NCBI GenBank assembly: GCA_944389815.1
Contig: CALXNS010000086.1
Location: 1 to 64,000 of the forward strand
DNA length: 64,000 nucleotides
Direction of reading: 5' to 3'
DNA from: an uncultured Victivallis sp.
Lineage (GTDB): Bacteria > Verrucomicrobiota > Lentisphaeria > Victivallales > Victivallaceae
Of the stretch, positions 1-7,819 are shown piece by piece. The notes under the pieces were generated by a model that was not told the origin of the DNA, made no database searches, and saw only the letters and a program-made list of their open reading frames with translations. Position numbers and translations under genes: made by a program. Each line of letters opens with the position of its first letter. The stretch's first letter is position 1.

Positions 1-217
1 ATCCGGCGTCGAAGTTGACGTTGGTCACGGTCGTGAACAATCCATCAGCGAGCAGTTCCGCCGAGGCATCCGGCCGCGTGGCCAGTTCCTTGACCAGTTC
101 GAGCAGAAGATCCTGATACGCTGCGCATTCCGGGGTTTTTCCGCAGACGCCTCCCCGGGTGCATCCGGTGCCGCAAGCGGTTTGTTCACATTGAAAGCAA
201 AACATCTTCTCCTCCAT
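1..217 (-). CDS. hcp: Hybrid-cluster protein (Hcp), N-terminal part only
   Basis: The first 72 codons of a gene that runs off the left edge. The N-terminus reads MEEKMFCFQCEQTACGTGC and continues through GGVCGKT. This gives the C-X2-C-X8-C-X5-C pattern (Cys7, 10, 19, 25) that binds the N-terminal Fe-S cluster of hybrid-cluster proteins, once called hydroxylamine reductases and now linked to NO detoxification. An AGGAGG lies 8 bases before ATG 217; a second ATG at 205 (MFCFQC) also has a GGAGG and is an alternative start. It is last in a run with the ferredoxin and Rrf2 regulator upstream, a common Hcp setting. The family call is firm; the catalytic domain is not visible. Confidence 0.9.
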   Translation of the reverse strand, partial: MEEKMFCFQCEQTACGTGCTRGGVCGKTPECAAYQDLLLELVKELATRPDASAELLADGLFTTVTNVNFDAG

Positions 218-255
218 TTTCAAGCCCTCCTCCTGATTTTTCAGTTCGGAACAAA

Positions 256-951
256 TCAAATCCGCCCGCCTTCGAGCGAAATCTTCACTTCTTCAATCGG
301 CAGCTCTTTCCCGCATGCCGCCACCGCTTCATGCACCAATCTCAGCAATCCTCCGCAACACGGCACTTCCATGTAAGCCACACAGACGCCCGCCACTCGA
401 TTCTCCCGCAGAATTGCCGTTAATTTCTCAAGATATCCATTCCGGTCATCAAGTTTCGGACAGGCGATCACCAGCCGCCGGTTCCGCAACAATTCCCGTT
501 GGAATTCCGGATACGCGGCCATGGTGCAATCCGCCGCCACGAGCAGCTCCGCATCGTCCCAGAACGGCGCCTTCTCCGGCACCAGACGCAATTGAATCGG
601 CCACTGGCGCAATTCTCCTTGCGCCGCGCCTCCGGAAACGCCGTTCTTTCCGGAGTTTCCGATCACGCGCGCCAGTTTCCCGGGACAGACGAAGCCGCCG
701 CCTTCAGCCGAATGCGACGTAGCTTCAGGAACCTCCGGAATGAATTCTTCCGCCTCGCGTTCGACGATCTTCAATGCCCCGCGCGGACACTCGCCGATGC
801 ACGCCCCCAAGCCGTCGCATAAAGACTCTCCGATCAGTTTCGCTTTTCCATCAACCAGAGCCAGCGCATTTTCCCGACAGCCATTGATACAACGGCCGCA
901 GCCGTCGCATTTCGACTCGTCAATTTCAATCATTTTCCGAATTCGTTTCAT
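256..951 (-). CDS. Hcp-associated ferredoxin-like 4Fe-4S protein
   Basis: 231 residues, with a GGAGGGG just before ATG 951. The N-terminal part has two ferredoxin motifs. The first is complete (CDGCGRCINGC). The second reads CDGLGACIGECP, with Leu in place of the second Cys, so it may hold a [3Fe-4S] cluster or need an outside ligand. The rest is a Cys-bearing domain with ADCTMA, IACPKLDD and MEVPCCGGL. Proteins of this layout often sit beside hcp and are thought to be electron donors or maturation partners; that role is inferred here. Its start overlaps the end of the Rrf2 gene by 26 bases and hcp follows after 38 bases, so the three probably form one transcript. Confidence 0.85.
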   Translation of the reverse strand: MKRIRKMIEIDESKCDGCGRCINGCRENALALVDGKAKLIGESLCDGLGACIGECPRGALKIVEREAEEFIPEVPEATSHSAEGGGFVCPGKLARVIGNSGKNGVSGGAAQGELRQWPIQLRLVPEKAPFWDDAELLVAADCTMAAYPEFQRELLRNRRLVIACPKLDDRNGYLEKLTAILRENRVAGVCVAYMEVPCCGGLLRLVHEAVAACGKELPIEEVKISLEGGRI

Positions 952-1360
952 ATTCCCCTCCTGCCAGTTCCGCCAGCGTGGTTTTCGTGAAGCTCTCCCG
1001 AACCTGACGATTGACTGAATCCATCAACCCGCCGAAAAGCGGACACTTCCCGGCACATTTTGCCGTATGAAAGAGGCAGCGCCGATCGGTCAGCGGCCCC
1101 TCCAGCATTTCATAAATTTCCAGAACGCTTATCGTTTCGGGCGATTTCGCCAGCTGAAATCCCCCTTCCGCTCCCCGCACGCTCCGCAGCAGCCCGCCGC
1201 GCTTCAACCGATGCAGCACCCGGACGCAGTGATCGTAGGAAATTTGCAATGTCTCCGCCGTCCGCCGCGCGCTCCACGATCGATCCGGCGTACGCGCCAT
1301 CAGCAATGCGGCATGAATGCCGATTGCCGCAGCCTCGCTGATATGAAAAATGGATGACAT
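926..1360 (-). CDS. Rrf2-family Fe-S regulator, NsrR-like
   Basis: 144 residues with an N-terminal winged helix (SARRTAETLQISYDHCVRVL, then a GAEGGF wing) typical of Rrf2 proteins. Near the end of the DNA-binding part are Cys95, Cys102 and Cys106 in CLFHTAKCAGKC. That Cys triad resembles the Fe-S ligands of NsrR and IscR, although the spacing (X6, X3) is its own. Together with the hcp and ferredoxin genes directly downstream, this suggests a nitrosative or redox sensor controlling its own operon. An AAAAGGAG precedes ATG 1360. A perfect 20-base palindrome overlaps its probable promoter. NsrR function is inferred from context. Confidence 0.85.
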   Translation of the reverse strand: MSSIFHISEAAAIGIHAALLMARTPDRSWSARRTAETLQISYDHCVRVLHRLKRGGLLRSVRGAEGGFQLAKSPETISVLEIYEMLEGPLTDRRCLFHTAKCAGKCPLFGGLMDSVNRQVRESFTKTTLAELAGGEYETNSEND

Positions 1361-1376
1361 GAAAACTCCTTTTTAT

Positions 1377-1396
1377 ATATGTATTATAATACATAT
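1377..1396. promoter_or_regulatory. Perfect 20-base palindrome, probable Rrf2/NsrR operator
   Basis: The sequence ATATGTATTATAATACATAT is its own reverse complement. It lies 17 bases upstream of the Rrf2 start codon and covers the -10 box of the promoter reading into that gene. Overlap with the -10 fits repression by the Rrf2 protein encoded just downstream. Confidence 0.7.
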
Positions 1397-1410
1397 TCAA
1401 TGGAAATCAA
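1383..1410 (-). promoter_or_regulatory. Promoter of the Rrf2-ferredoxin-hcp operon
   Basis: On the minus strand TTGATT (1405-1410) is followed after 16 bases by a consensus TATAAT (1383-1388). Transcription would begin about 15 bases before the start codon. The -10 lies inside the palindrome at 1377-1396. Confidence 0.55.
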
Positions 1411-1458
1411 CCCCCCGTTTCCGAAAAAACGCAAATTATCCAAGAGACGATTTTCCGC

Positions 1459-1494
1459 AAAAAAAAAACGCCGCCGGAGGATGTAACGGCGGCG
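1459..1494 (-). terminator. Rho-independent terminator of the GH130 operon
   Basis: A 7-bp perfect stem (CGCCGCC 1469-1475 with GGCGGCG 1488-1494) with a 12-base loop. It is followed on the minus strand by a run of ten T. It lies 24 bases after the stop of the ADP-ribosylglycohydrolase-like gene. Confidence 0.85.
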
Positions 1495-1518
1495 AAAGCA
1501 ACGATGGTTCAGACGGCC

Positions 1519-2922
1519 TCAGGCGAACTTCAACTCCGCGCAATGCCGGAAGGAGGAATCACAAAACCCGTAATAGGCGTGCGGTTCGACTTCGAGATTG
1601 TGGGTAAAGATGTTCAGTTTCAACTGATGCGGAATTCCTTTGCCCAGGGACACCGGAACCAGCACCCCGCCGGCGGCGCGGTGAAATCCCGGAATCATTT
1701 CGCCATAATTTCCGAACTGCGCAATCTTGCGCCCATCCAGGTAAATGGAATTCAATCCCCGCGCACACAACAGAAAATATGCGTCGATCCCGGAAGTGGA
1801 ACACACCGTGGTCTCCAGCGAAATTTCCTGATACGGGTCACGCGACAATTCCCGCAAATTGAGAATCGTTCCCGGCAATTTTCGGGGAACTCCGTTCAAA
1901 CGCCACGGTATTTCCTCGGAAAGATCCGTTATCGTCTCCGGACGGTAAGGCAGTTCCATGACGGCGGCCTCCCCGGACGGCAGAAGTTCGTGGAGCTCGG
2001 CAATCTCCCGCACAAGATCCGGAAGCGTTTCCGGATATTTCAGATGACGGATGTAATCGCCGACCACGATCCGGTCGCCTACCGGCGCGGCAAGTTCCGG
2101 GTCGATTCCGCCCGCGCCGAGCAGAATGCCCATGATCGCACCCACGGTTGCTCCGGTGCAGTCGGTATCCTGCCCGCAGTTGACCGCATAAAGCACACTT
2201 CGTTTGAAGTTCCCCTCCCCGTAAAGCAATCCCAGCATGATGAAGCTGCCGTTGAGGTTGACGTCGGTGAAGTTGGCGCTGCGGTATTTCCCGGCAAGAA
2301 AGTCGCGCGCGCTTTCGTAACTTCGCCCGGAATCAAAACAGATCACGGCATCCTCGACCATCCGACGGAATTTACACTCCGGCAGATTGCGCCGGGCGAA
2401 ATCAATCGATTCGCGCAGCGAACCGGATTGAAAAAGATGCGACTCCAGCAACGCAAAAAACACCGCCCCCGTCACGCCGTCTCCATAGTGATCGACACTT
2501 GAATCAAGTTCCGCCCACGCCGCCGCCACCGCCGGTTCCCCGGCAGCCACACAGCTCCAGATCTCCGTGCGGATCGCTCCGCCGATGCCGTTGATGAAGA
2601 AATTATTGTGCAACCCGCTGTACGGCGGCTGGATTCCCTTCTTCAAATTGGCGATGGCGACGCCGTATTCGTCGGCGTGGAAATCGATATGTTCGAGCCA
2701 GCCGCGGCTCAATTCCCGATAACCGAATTTCAACCCGGTTTCCTTCAGCATGGCCAGCCAGACCAGCTGCAGATCCAGATCGTCGTTCGGCACGGCGCCG
2801 GAGGGGACGGGATCGTATCCGGTTAAATGCAGATAACCGTTGCGCCCCTCGTAACGGGCACCGAGTGTGCCGCCGATGGTTTTCCCGAGAAAACAACCGA
2901 GTACTTGTTCCCTGTAATCCAT
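1519..2922 (-). CDS. ADP-ribosylglycohydrolase-fold protein
   Basis: 467 residues from ATG 2922, chosen because AGGAG precedes it and the upstream gene stops 7 bases before; the open frame extends further but without family similarity. NDDLDLQ (46-52) and GQDTDCTGATVGAIMG (250-265) match the two Mg-binding motifs of the DraG/ARH family, which cleaves ADP-ribose or related N/O-glycosidic bonds. Residues after about 320 form an extra C-terminal region of unknown type, so the protein is much longer than a bare ARH domain. It has no signal peptide and is the last gene of a unit with a GH130 phosphorylase and a secreted glycosidase. A role on a sugar conjugate rather than ADP-ribosyl protein is therefore plausible, but this is inference. 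Confidence 0.85.
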   Translation of the reverse strand: MDYREQVLGCFLGKTIGGTLGARYEGRNGYLHLTGYDPVPSGAVPNDDLDLQLVWLAMLKETGLKFGYRELSRGWLEHIDFHADEYGVAIANLKKGIQPPYSGLHNNFFINGIGGAIRTEIWSCVAAGEPAVAAAWAELDSSVDHYGDGVTGAVFFALLESHLFQSGSLRESIDFARRNLPECKFRRMVEDAVICFDSGRSYESARDFLAGKYRSANFTDVNLNGSFIMLGLLYGEGNFKRSVLYAVNCGQDTDCTGATVGAIMGILLGAGGIDPELAAPVGDRIVVGDYIRHLKYPETLPDLVREIAELHELLPSGEAAVMELPYRPETITDLSEEIPWRLNGVPRKLPGTILNLRELSRDPYQEISLETTVCSTSGIDAYFLLCARGLNSIYLDGRKIAQFGNYGEMIPGFHRAAGGVLVPVSLGKGIPHQLKLNIFTHNLEVEPHAYYGFCDSSFRHCAELKFA

Positions 2923-2929
2923 GATTCTC

Positions 2930-3883
2930 CTACCTGCTGCAGTTCGGCATGTAGCGATATTCCTCCCGGCAGGCGGCGATGATCCGCGCAAGCGGCATCT
3001 CCGCAAATCCGATGCAGCTGTCGGCCGCTCCATAATAAATCCTGACCGTATCGTCCTCCTCCAGAATGGCGTTACAGGTGAAAACCACGTTGGCGACGCG
3101 CCCGTCCTTCTCGTACGGCATTTCGGGAAACAACAGCGGCGCCTTGCTCCGGGCGAGAATCCGCCACGGCTCCTTCGCGTCCACGATGCAGGCGAACAAC
3201 GCATAAATCGATCCGTCGCAGGAACAGCTTACGCCATGATAAATTTCCAGATATCCTTCCGCAATCCGGATCGGCGGAGCGCCCGCGCCAAGTTTCAACC
3301 CGTCCCAGTGCCCCGGGCGCGCATCCATGAAGGGCCGCCCCTCACCCCAGTAAACCAGATCGCGGGAGAAACTCATCCACATGTCGCATGGCGATTGTTC
3401 GCCGCCGCCGAACGGGCGTTCCAGGCGGCAGTAACGGCCGTCAAAAAGATCCGGAAACAGCGCACCGTTGCGGTTGTTGATTTCCGACGCCGTCGCAACA
3501 TGCTCAAAATGAATAAAATCACGTGTCTTCACAATCCCGATTCTGGTTCCGAGGCGGTTGTTGTGACTGCCGTAAAGAATGATGAAGTCGTCGCCGATCC
3601 GGGTGATGCGCGGATCGTATGCGCCGTTTTCCACCCAGCCGCCGTCGGAACCGTCCGGAGCAGGCCATTTCACCGGTTCCGGATCGAAGGTGAAGTCGAC
3701 CCCGTTCCTGCTCCGCGCAAGCCAGAGCACGATTCCCCCTTCCCGATGGAATACGTCCACAAGCAGAAGATATTCGCCGTTGTATTTCACCGCTCCGGGA
3801 TTGAGAATGTAATATCCGGCCTCCTCCGGAAGATCATGAACGGTCAGGATCGGATTTTTCGCATAACGTTTGAATTGATTCAT
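2930..3883 (-). CDS. GH130 family beta-mannoside phosphorylase-like protein
   Basis: 317 residues, the usual length for the family. A five-bladed beta-propeller pattern is visible: NPILTVHD near residue 10, the YDPRIT motif (89-94), NNRNGALFPD, KLGAGAPPI and the closing IYYGAADSCIG. GH130 enzymes phosphorolyse beta-1,2- or beta-1,4-mannosides in the cytoplasm to mannose-1-phosphate; a few are hydrolases, and the sequence alone does not decide. No signal peptide. A GAGG overlaps the stop of the upstream glycosidase gene and sits 10 bases before ATG 3883. It probably works on oligosaccharides freed by that secreted enzyme. Confidence 0.9.
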   Translation of the reverse strand: MNQFKRYAKNPILTVHDLPEEAGYYILNPGAVKYNGEYLLLVDVFHREGGIVLWLARSRNGVDFTFDPEPVKWPAPDGSDGGWVENGAYDPRITRIGDDFIILYGSHNNRLGTRIGIVKTRDFIHFEHVATASEINNRNGALFPDLFDGRYCRLERPFGGGEQSPCDMWMSFSRDLVYWGEGRPFMDARPGHWDGLKLGAGAPPIRIAEGYLEIYHGVSCSCDGSIYALFACIVDAKEPWRILARSKAPLLFPEMPYEKDGRVANVVFTCNAILEEDDTVRIYYGAADSCIGFAEMPLARIIAACREEYRYMPNCSR

Positions 3884-3894
3884 TTTTAATTACC

Positions 3895-6800
3895 TCAGGG
3901 AATGAGTTTGAGACGATTGAATTCATTCGGGTTTTTCCCGGCACCGATGCCGCCGCCCCATTGCAGATACCCCACCCGGCCGGTGCCGTCGTTGCTGTTG
4001 ATGAGCAGTGAGGCGCCGAAGGTTTTCGGCAGTGAGAGTGAGTCAAGACCGAGTTCATCGATGTCGAGGATCAACCGGTAATGCTGCTGATCTCCGTCGC
4101 GCCGGAATTCGAGACGCGATTTCTTCAACGCTTCCGGCGCCGCATTTCCGCGGCAGGAGGAGTAGCGGAAAATCCCCGGTTTCCCACGCACATCTGCGGC
4201 AACGATTTCTGTGATGGACTCCGTTGCCCGGCCGCCGGGTCCGAGCGGTTGAATGGCAAGCTGCACGCTGTCGCCCTTCCACGCCTCATGCAGTTCGAAC
4301 GGCTGATTGTAGGTGCGATCCGTTACGCGGACATCGAGAATGAGTTCGCCGGGCGGATTGTAGAACCAGCGAAATTCCCCTTCAATCCTATGATTCTGAA
4401 CCGGTTCCCCCCAGTAAAACCAGCCGCCGTCCGGATTGATTCTGCTGTACGGCGCATTTTCGTCGATCCGGCATTTCGCATTGGCGGTCAGCCGTCGCGC
4501 CAGTGTCAGCGGCAGAACGAGCGGCAGAATCGATTCGTCGGTTGACTGCAGTACCAGATCCACATATTTCCCCTCCTCAAGCGCGTCGCTCAAATCCAGC
4601 GTGATGGAAAACTCCTCCGTTTCGCCGCCGTCAAGTTCCAGCACGTCGGGGACGTTTCCTGCGAGCAAACGCGTTCCGGCAGGAAGAACAAGTTCCAGCG
4701 GGACGCGGCAATTTTCGTTTCCGAGATTGTTGACGCGGAAATCAACCCGGAGCCGTTCCGGTTGAATCGGAAAATATCCGTTGACCGTCGAAGTGATGTT
4801 GTCCGGCGCAAAGAACCCCTGCAACACCACCGGTGACGTCGAACGCGGATTCTCCGACGCCTGATACGCTTCCGCCTGGCGCAGGAGCCCCATCGCGGTC
4901 GTCTCCGAATCGATCGCCACCGAATCGGCGTTGAGCACCAAATAGAGCAGAGCGTCTTTTTCCGAAACCGCCTCCGGAGCAATTTCCGAACCGTCCGTCC
5001 GGTAAATCGTCCGGATCGACGACGCTTCCGGCAGCGCCGGTCGAAGATTTTTATCCGGCGAATTGTAGAGAACCAGCAGCCATTCGCCCTCGGAAGAACC
5101 GTTCTCCGCGCGGAACACCCGGGCGCGCTCATTGCCGGAATTCCTCCAGTCGCCGATATATTCTTTATTTGCCAGCATCCGCACGCACTGCCAGTACGCG
5201 GCAATGGAGCGCATCGGCGTGGAGTTGCGGTCGATCATCGCAAAATTATTGACCCCTTCATCATAATATCCCAGAACGAAGGGATGGTAGGCCGCCACCC
5301 CGCAGCAGCGCGCCTCGACCGCCTTCATCGCAATATAAATCGCGCTCTTCCGGTCGGAGGCGGCATCCGCCCGCGCCGAACCGCTCGGCCACGGCCAGCC
5401 GCATTCGGTCAATTCCAGCGGAATGCCGGCGCGCGGCGAATTGCCGAACGCGCGGCGGAATGCGGCAATACGGCTCTCCAACTGTCCGGCAGGATCATAA
5501 TTATGGAAACTTACCGCATCGCTCACTTCGAGCAAACCATTGCGGACGTAGACGCCGATCATCTCAGGAGACGTATTGCCGCCGGAGAATACCCCTCCGA
5601 CCAGTTTCACTCCGGAATTCCCCTCGTGCGCGGCGTATGAGATCGCCTTCTGAAATGCCGTCTGCTGATCGCCGGGCAGAAACCCGTGATCGGGTTCATT
5701 CCACACCTCCAACGCCTGCCAGTAACGCCCCCAGCGGGCGGATATCTCCCGCCATGAACGGCTGGACTGCTGCAGATCAACCGGGTATTTTCCCGTCACA
5801 AAATCTTCATTCAGAACGTATGGCGGCGTGTCGTGAAACAATTCGAGAACGGCGATTCCGTATTCGGAGGCAAGCTGCCGTTTTCGTTCCGCCATTTTCG
5901 CATAGGCGCCGTTCCAGTCGATGCCGGGATTGGGTTCGAGCGCCCACCAGTACATCCGGTCGCGGGCGCTGGAAATTCCGCCGCGCCGGAGAATTTCAAG
6001 ATACCCCCGGTAATGGATTTCGTCCTGATACACCGTGAATCCGGAAAAAACCGCATCCATTCCGAAGAACCGATCCCGTTCGTCCTCAAAATCCGGCAGC
6101 GCCACCGCTCCGAAACGCAATCCGAGATGCGGGAAATCATATTCAAAAAATCCCCGTCCCTCCGGCGCATCGACGCTCAGCACACCATCCCGGAAACGTC
6201 CCACCCCGGAACCGAGCTCTTGACCGTCGAAATCGAGCAGCCGGTATTCGAGTTCTTCAGCTGTGGGCGTGCCCGGGAAATATTGCAGATCGACCGTCAA
6301 TTCCGCCCGGCTTCCCGGCGCGAAAAAGAGCGTCTCCGGGTGGCGCGTATTCAAATTGATGAGCCGTTCGGAGGTGAGGAAACCAACTTCGCGAATTTCA
6401 GTTTCCGAACGTTTCGAACCGGGCACATCCCATTCGCTCACCAGCAATGCGAACGCCTTTATCGGAAGAACGAGCTTCCCGTCTGCCGCACCGCCCCAGA
6501 AAAAGAATTTTTCCTCCGCCGTCCCCGCGAATTTTTCCACGGTAACGGTCTGGAACTCCTCCGGATTTCCCGACAACTCCAGATAATGCTGATGGCTCTG
6601 ACCGCTCGCATCGAACACCCGGAACCCGATCTTCTTCGCCGGCGTCCGGATTTGAAACCGCACCGCCGAAAAATCGAGCGGTTCCTCCAGCAGCCGCTGC
6701 GCTCCGACAAATTGTCCGCCTTTTTCGAAATCGGCCTTCAGCACGAGAATTCCATCGTCGCGTTTTTCAAGCGCCCCTGTCGCACCGGGAAAGTCCCGCC

Positions 6801-6933
6801 CCGGATCGAACGACCAGAGCGGAGCGCCGTTTCGCAGATCATCCATCAGATATTCCGCGCCCGGCAGATTTTCCGGCGTGAAAAACAACACCCCCGCAAC
6901 GATCGCAAAGATCACACTCAGTCTCAGTCGCAT
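3895..6933 (-). CDS. Large secreted clan GH-A glycosidase with CBM9-like C-terminus
   Basis: 1012 residues from ATG 6933, preceded by GAGAGG at 6 bases; an earlier in-frame ATG would add 12 residues before the signal peptide. MRLRLSVIFAIVAGVLFF begins an export signal. Residues 25-250 look like beta-sandwich domains. The middle is a (beta/alpha)8 barrel with WNEPDH (Glu413, likely acid/base) and ELTECGW (Glu510, likely nucleophile), as in GH39 and related clan A families. After about 640 come Ig-like segments (TEEFSITLDLS) and, at the end, a CBM9-like domain with the GDSVQLAIQP signature. The GH130 partner suggests a mannose-containing glycan, but the exact family is not certain. Confidence 0.8.
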   Translation of the reverse strand: MRLRLSVIFAIVAGVLFFTPENLPGAEYLMDDLRNGAPLWSFDPGRDFPGATGALEKRDDGILVLKADFEKGGQFVGAQRLLEEPLDFSAVRFQIRTPAKKIGFRVFDASGQSHQHYLELSGNPEEFQTVTVEKFAGTAEEKFFFWGGAADGKLVLPIKAFALLVSEWDVPGSKRSETEIREVGFLTSERLINLNTRHPETLFFAPGSRAELTVDLQYFPGTPTAEELEYRLLDFDGQELGSGVGRFRDGVLSVDAPEGRGFFEYDFPHLGLRFGAVALPDFEDERDRFFGMDAVFSGFTVYQDEIHYRGYLEILRRGGISSARDRMYWWALEPNPGIDWNGAYAKMAERKRQLASEYGIAVLELFHDTPPYVLNEDFVTGKYPVDLQQSSRSWREISARWGRYWQALEVWNEPDHGFLPGDQQTAFQKAISYAAHEGNSGVKLVGGVFSGGNTSPEMIGVYVRNGLLEVSDAVSFHNYDPAGQLESRIAAFRRAFGNSPRAGIPLELTECGWPWPSGSARADAASDRKSAIYIAMKAVEARCCGVAAYHPFVLGYYDEGVNNFAMIDRNSTPMRSIAAYWQCVRMLANKEYIGDWRNSGNERARVFRAENGSSEGEWLLVLYNSPDKNLRPALPEASSIRTIYRTDGSEIAPEAVSEKDALLYLVLNADSVAIDSETTAMGLLRQAEAYQASENPRSTSPVVLQGFFAPDNITSTVNGYFPIQPERLRVDFRVNNLGNENCRVPLELVLPAGTRLLAGNVPDVLELDGGETEEFSITLDLSDALEEGKYVDLVLQSTDESILPLVLPLTLARRLTANAKCRIDENAPYSRINPDGGWFYWGEPVQNHRIEGEFRWFYNPPGELILDVRVTDRTYNQPFELHEAWKGDSVQLAIQPLGPGGRATESITEIVAADVRGKPGIFRYSSCRGNAAPEALKKSRLEFRRDGDQQHYRLILDIDELGLDSLSLPKTFGASLLINSNDGTGRVGYLQWGGGIGAGKNPNEFNRLKLIP

Positions 6934-6972
6934 ATCGCGCCTCTCCGTCTTCCCTGTCCTTGCTCTCATAGA

Positions 6973-7638
6973 TTAAATCGCTTCCCATGCTTCCACCGAA
7001 TACGGCGTATCGTAATAAACCGCCTGCTGCACGTTGCGGACGCGGCCGTCCGGAAACAACACATTGGCGCTTTCGCCGTGCGGCTTGATGTAATCCCATT
7101 TTCCGTTGCTGCCGGTGGCGATGAAATCCATCAGCAGCCAGTAGCGATTGTTGATCTGTCCAAGTTTTCGTCCGCCGTTGTTGCGCGTGCCGTCGTCCAC
7201 CTGATAGTCACCGAAGGTCATGTCGTAGTCAAAGGCGAATGGCGAAATCACGCCACCGGGACAGCGGAACAACGGACTGCGTTCCGGACCGATCATTTTT
7301 CCGGTCAGATCCCAGCTTCCCTGCTGTGGATACGGCAGATAACCGTTGACCGCAAGTTTCCCATAGGAAACCGCCACACTCCAGTTGCTTACGTTGCGTC
7401 GGTCGCTGTACGCCTCGGTGCCGTGCGCGTATGCCGAAAACGGCGGCAGAGATTCCCGGTTGTCGTTGGCGTAGCTGCTGTACGCCAGCCCCATTTGCTT
7501 CAAATTATTCTGGCAGGAAGACGAACGCGCCCGTTCCCGCGCCTTGCCCAACGCGGGCAGAAGCATGGCAGCCAGAATCGCGATGATCGCAATAACAACC
7601 AGCAATTCGATCAATGTGAATTGAGAAACGCGTTTCAT
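6973..7638 (-). CDS. Type II secretion-like pseudopilin, H-X9-DG type
   Basis: 221 residues starting [19 protein letters not shown], a prepilin N-terminal methylation segment with the conserved Glu at mature position 5. The residue before the cleavage site is Gln, not the usual Gly. After the helix comes [23 protein letters not shown] and a globular part ending in [12 protein letters not shown], the H-X9-DG motif of this large planctomycete/Lentisphaerota family. The start at 7638 is preferred over ATG 7671 because the promoter at 7690-7718 would leave only about a dozen leader bases for the latter. It is the first gene of the operon with the clan-A glycosidase, GH130 and ADP-ribosylglycohydrolase-like genes. 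Its function is unknown; a surface scaffold or export role is a guess. Confidence 0.88.
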   Translation of the reverse strand: MKRVSQFTLIELLVVIAIIAILAAMLLPALGKARERARSSSCQNNLKQMGLAYSSYANDNRESLPPFSAYAHGTEAYSDRRNVSNWSVAVSYGKLAVNGYLPYPQQGSWDLTGKMIGPERSPLFRCPGGVISPFAFDYDMTFGDYQVDDGTRNNGGRKLGQINNRYWLLMDFIATGSNGKWDYIKPHGESANVLFPDGRVRNVQQAVYYDTPYSVEAWEAI

Positions 7639-7689
7639 TTGTGGATGTCCTTTCTTTTTTGTTGCCTGCATGGGAAATTTCCTATTTAA

Positions 7690-7718
7690 AGTATACCGCA
7701 AGTTTTTCTGAATGACAA
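7690..7718 (-). promoter_or_regulatory. Promoter of the pseudopilin-GH130 operon
   Basis: TTGTCA (7713-7718), a 17-base spacer and TATACT (7690-7695) on the minus strand form a near-consensus sigma-70 promoter. It starts a leader of about 45 bases before the pseudopilin ATG at 7638. Confidence 0.65.
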
Positions 7719-7749
7719 GAGTCCCGGGGCGAAAGAGACTGAAACAAAC

Positions 7750-7788
7750 TGCAACCATCTTGCATTTTATTGAAAAGCGTGATATTTT
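7750..7788 (+). promoter_or_regulatory. LacI-gene promoter with overlapping inverted repeat
   Basis: TTGCAT (7760-7765), 17 bases and TATTTT (7783-7788) read towards the LacI-type gene. TGCAA-N5-TTGCA (7750-7764) is a perfect inverted repeat overlapping the -35 and could be an operator. It also lies upstream of the divergent operon promoter. Confidence 0.4.
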
Positions 7789-7819
7789 CCTGTACAGCAT
7801 CATTTAAGGGGGTGTGCAG

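Noticed and set aside
5833-7689. 618-codon plus-strand frame
   Set aside because: It runs antisense to the clan-A glycosidase and pseudopilin genes and shows no domain.
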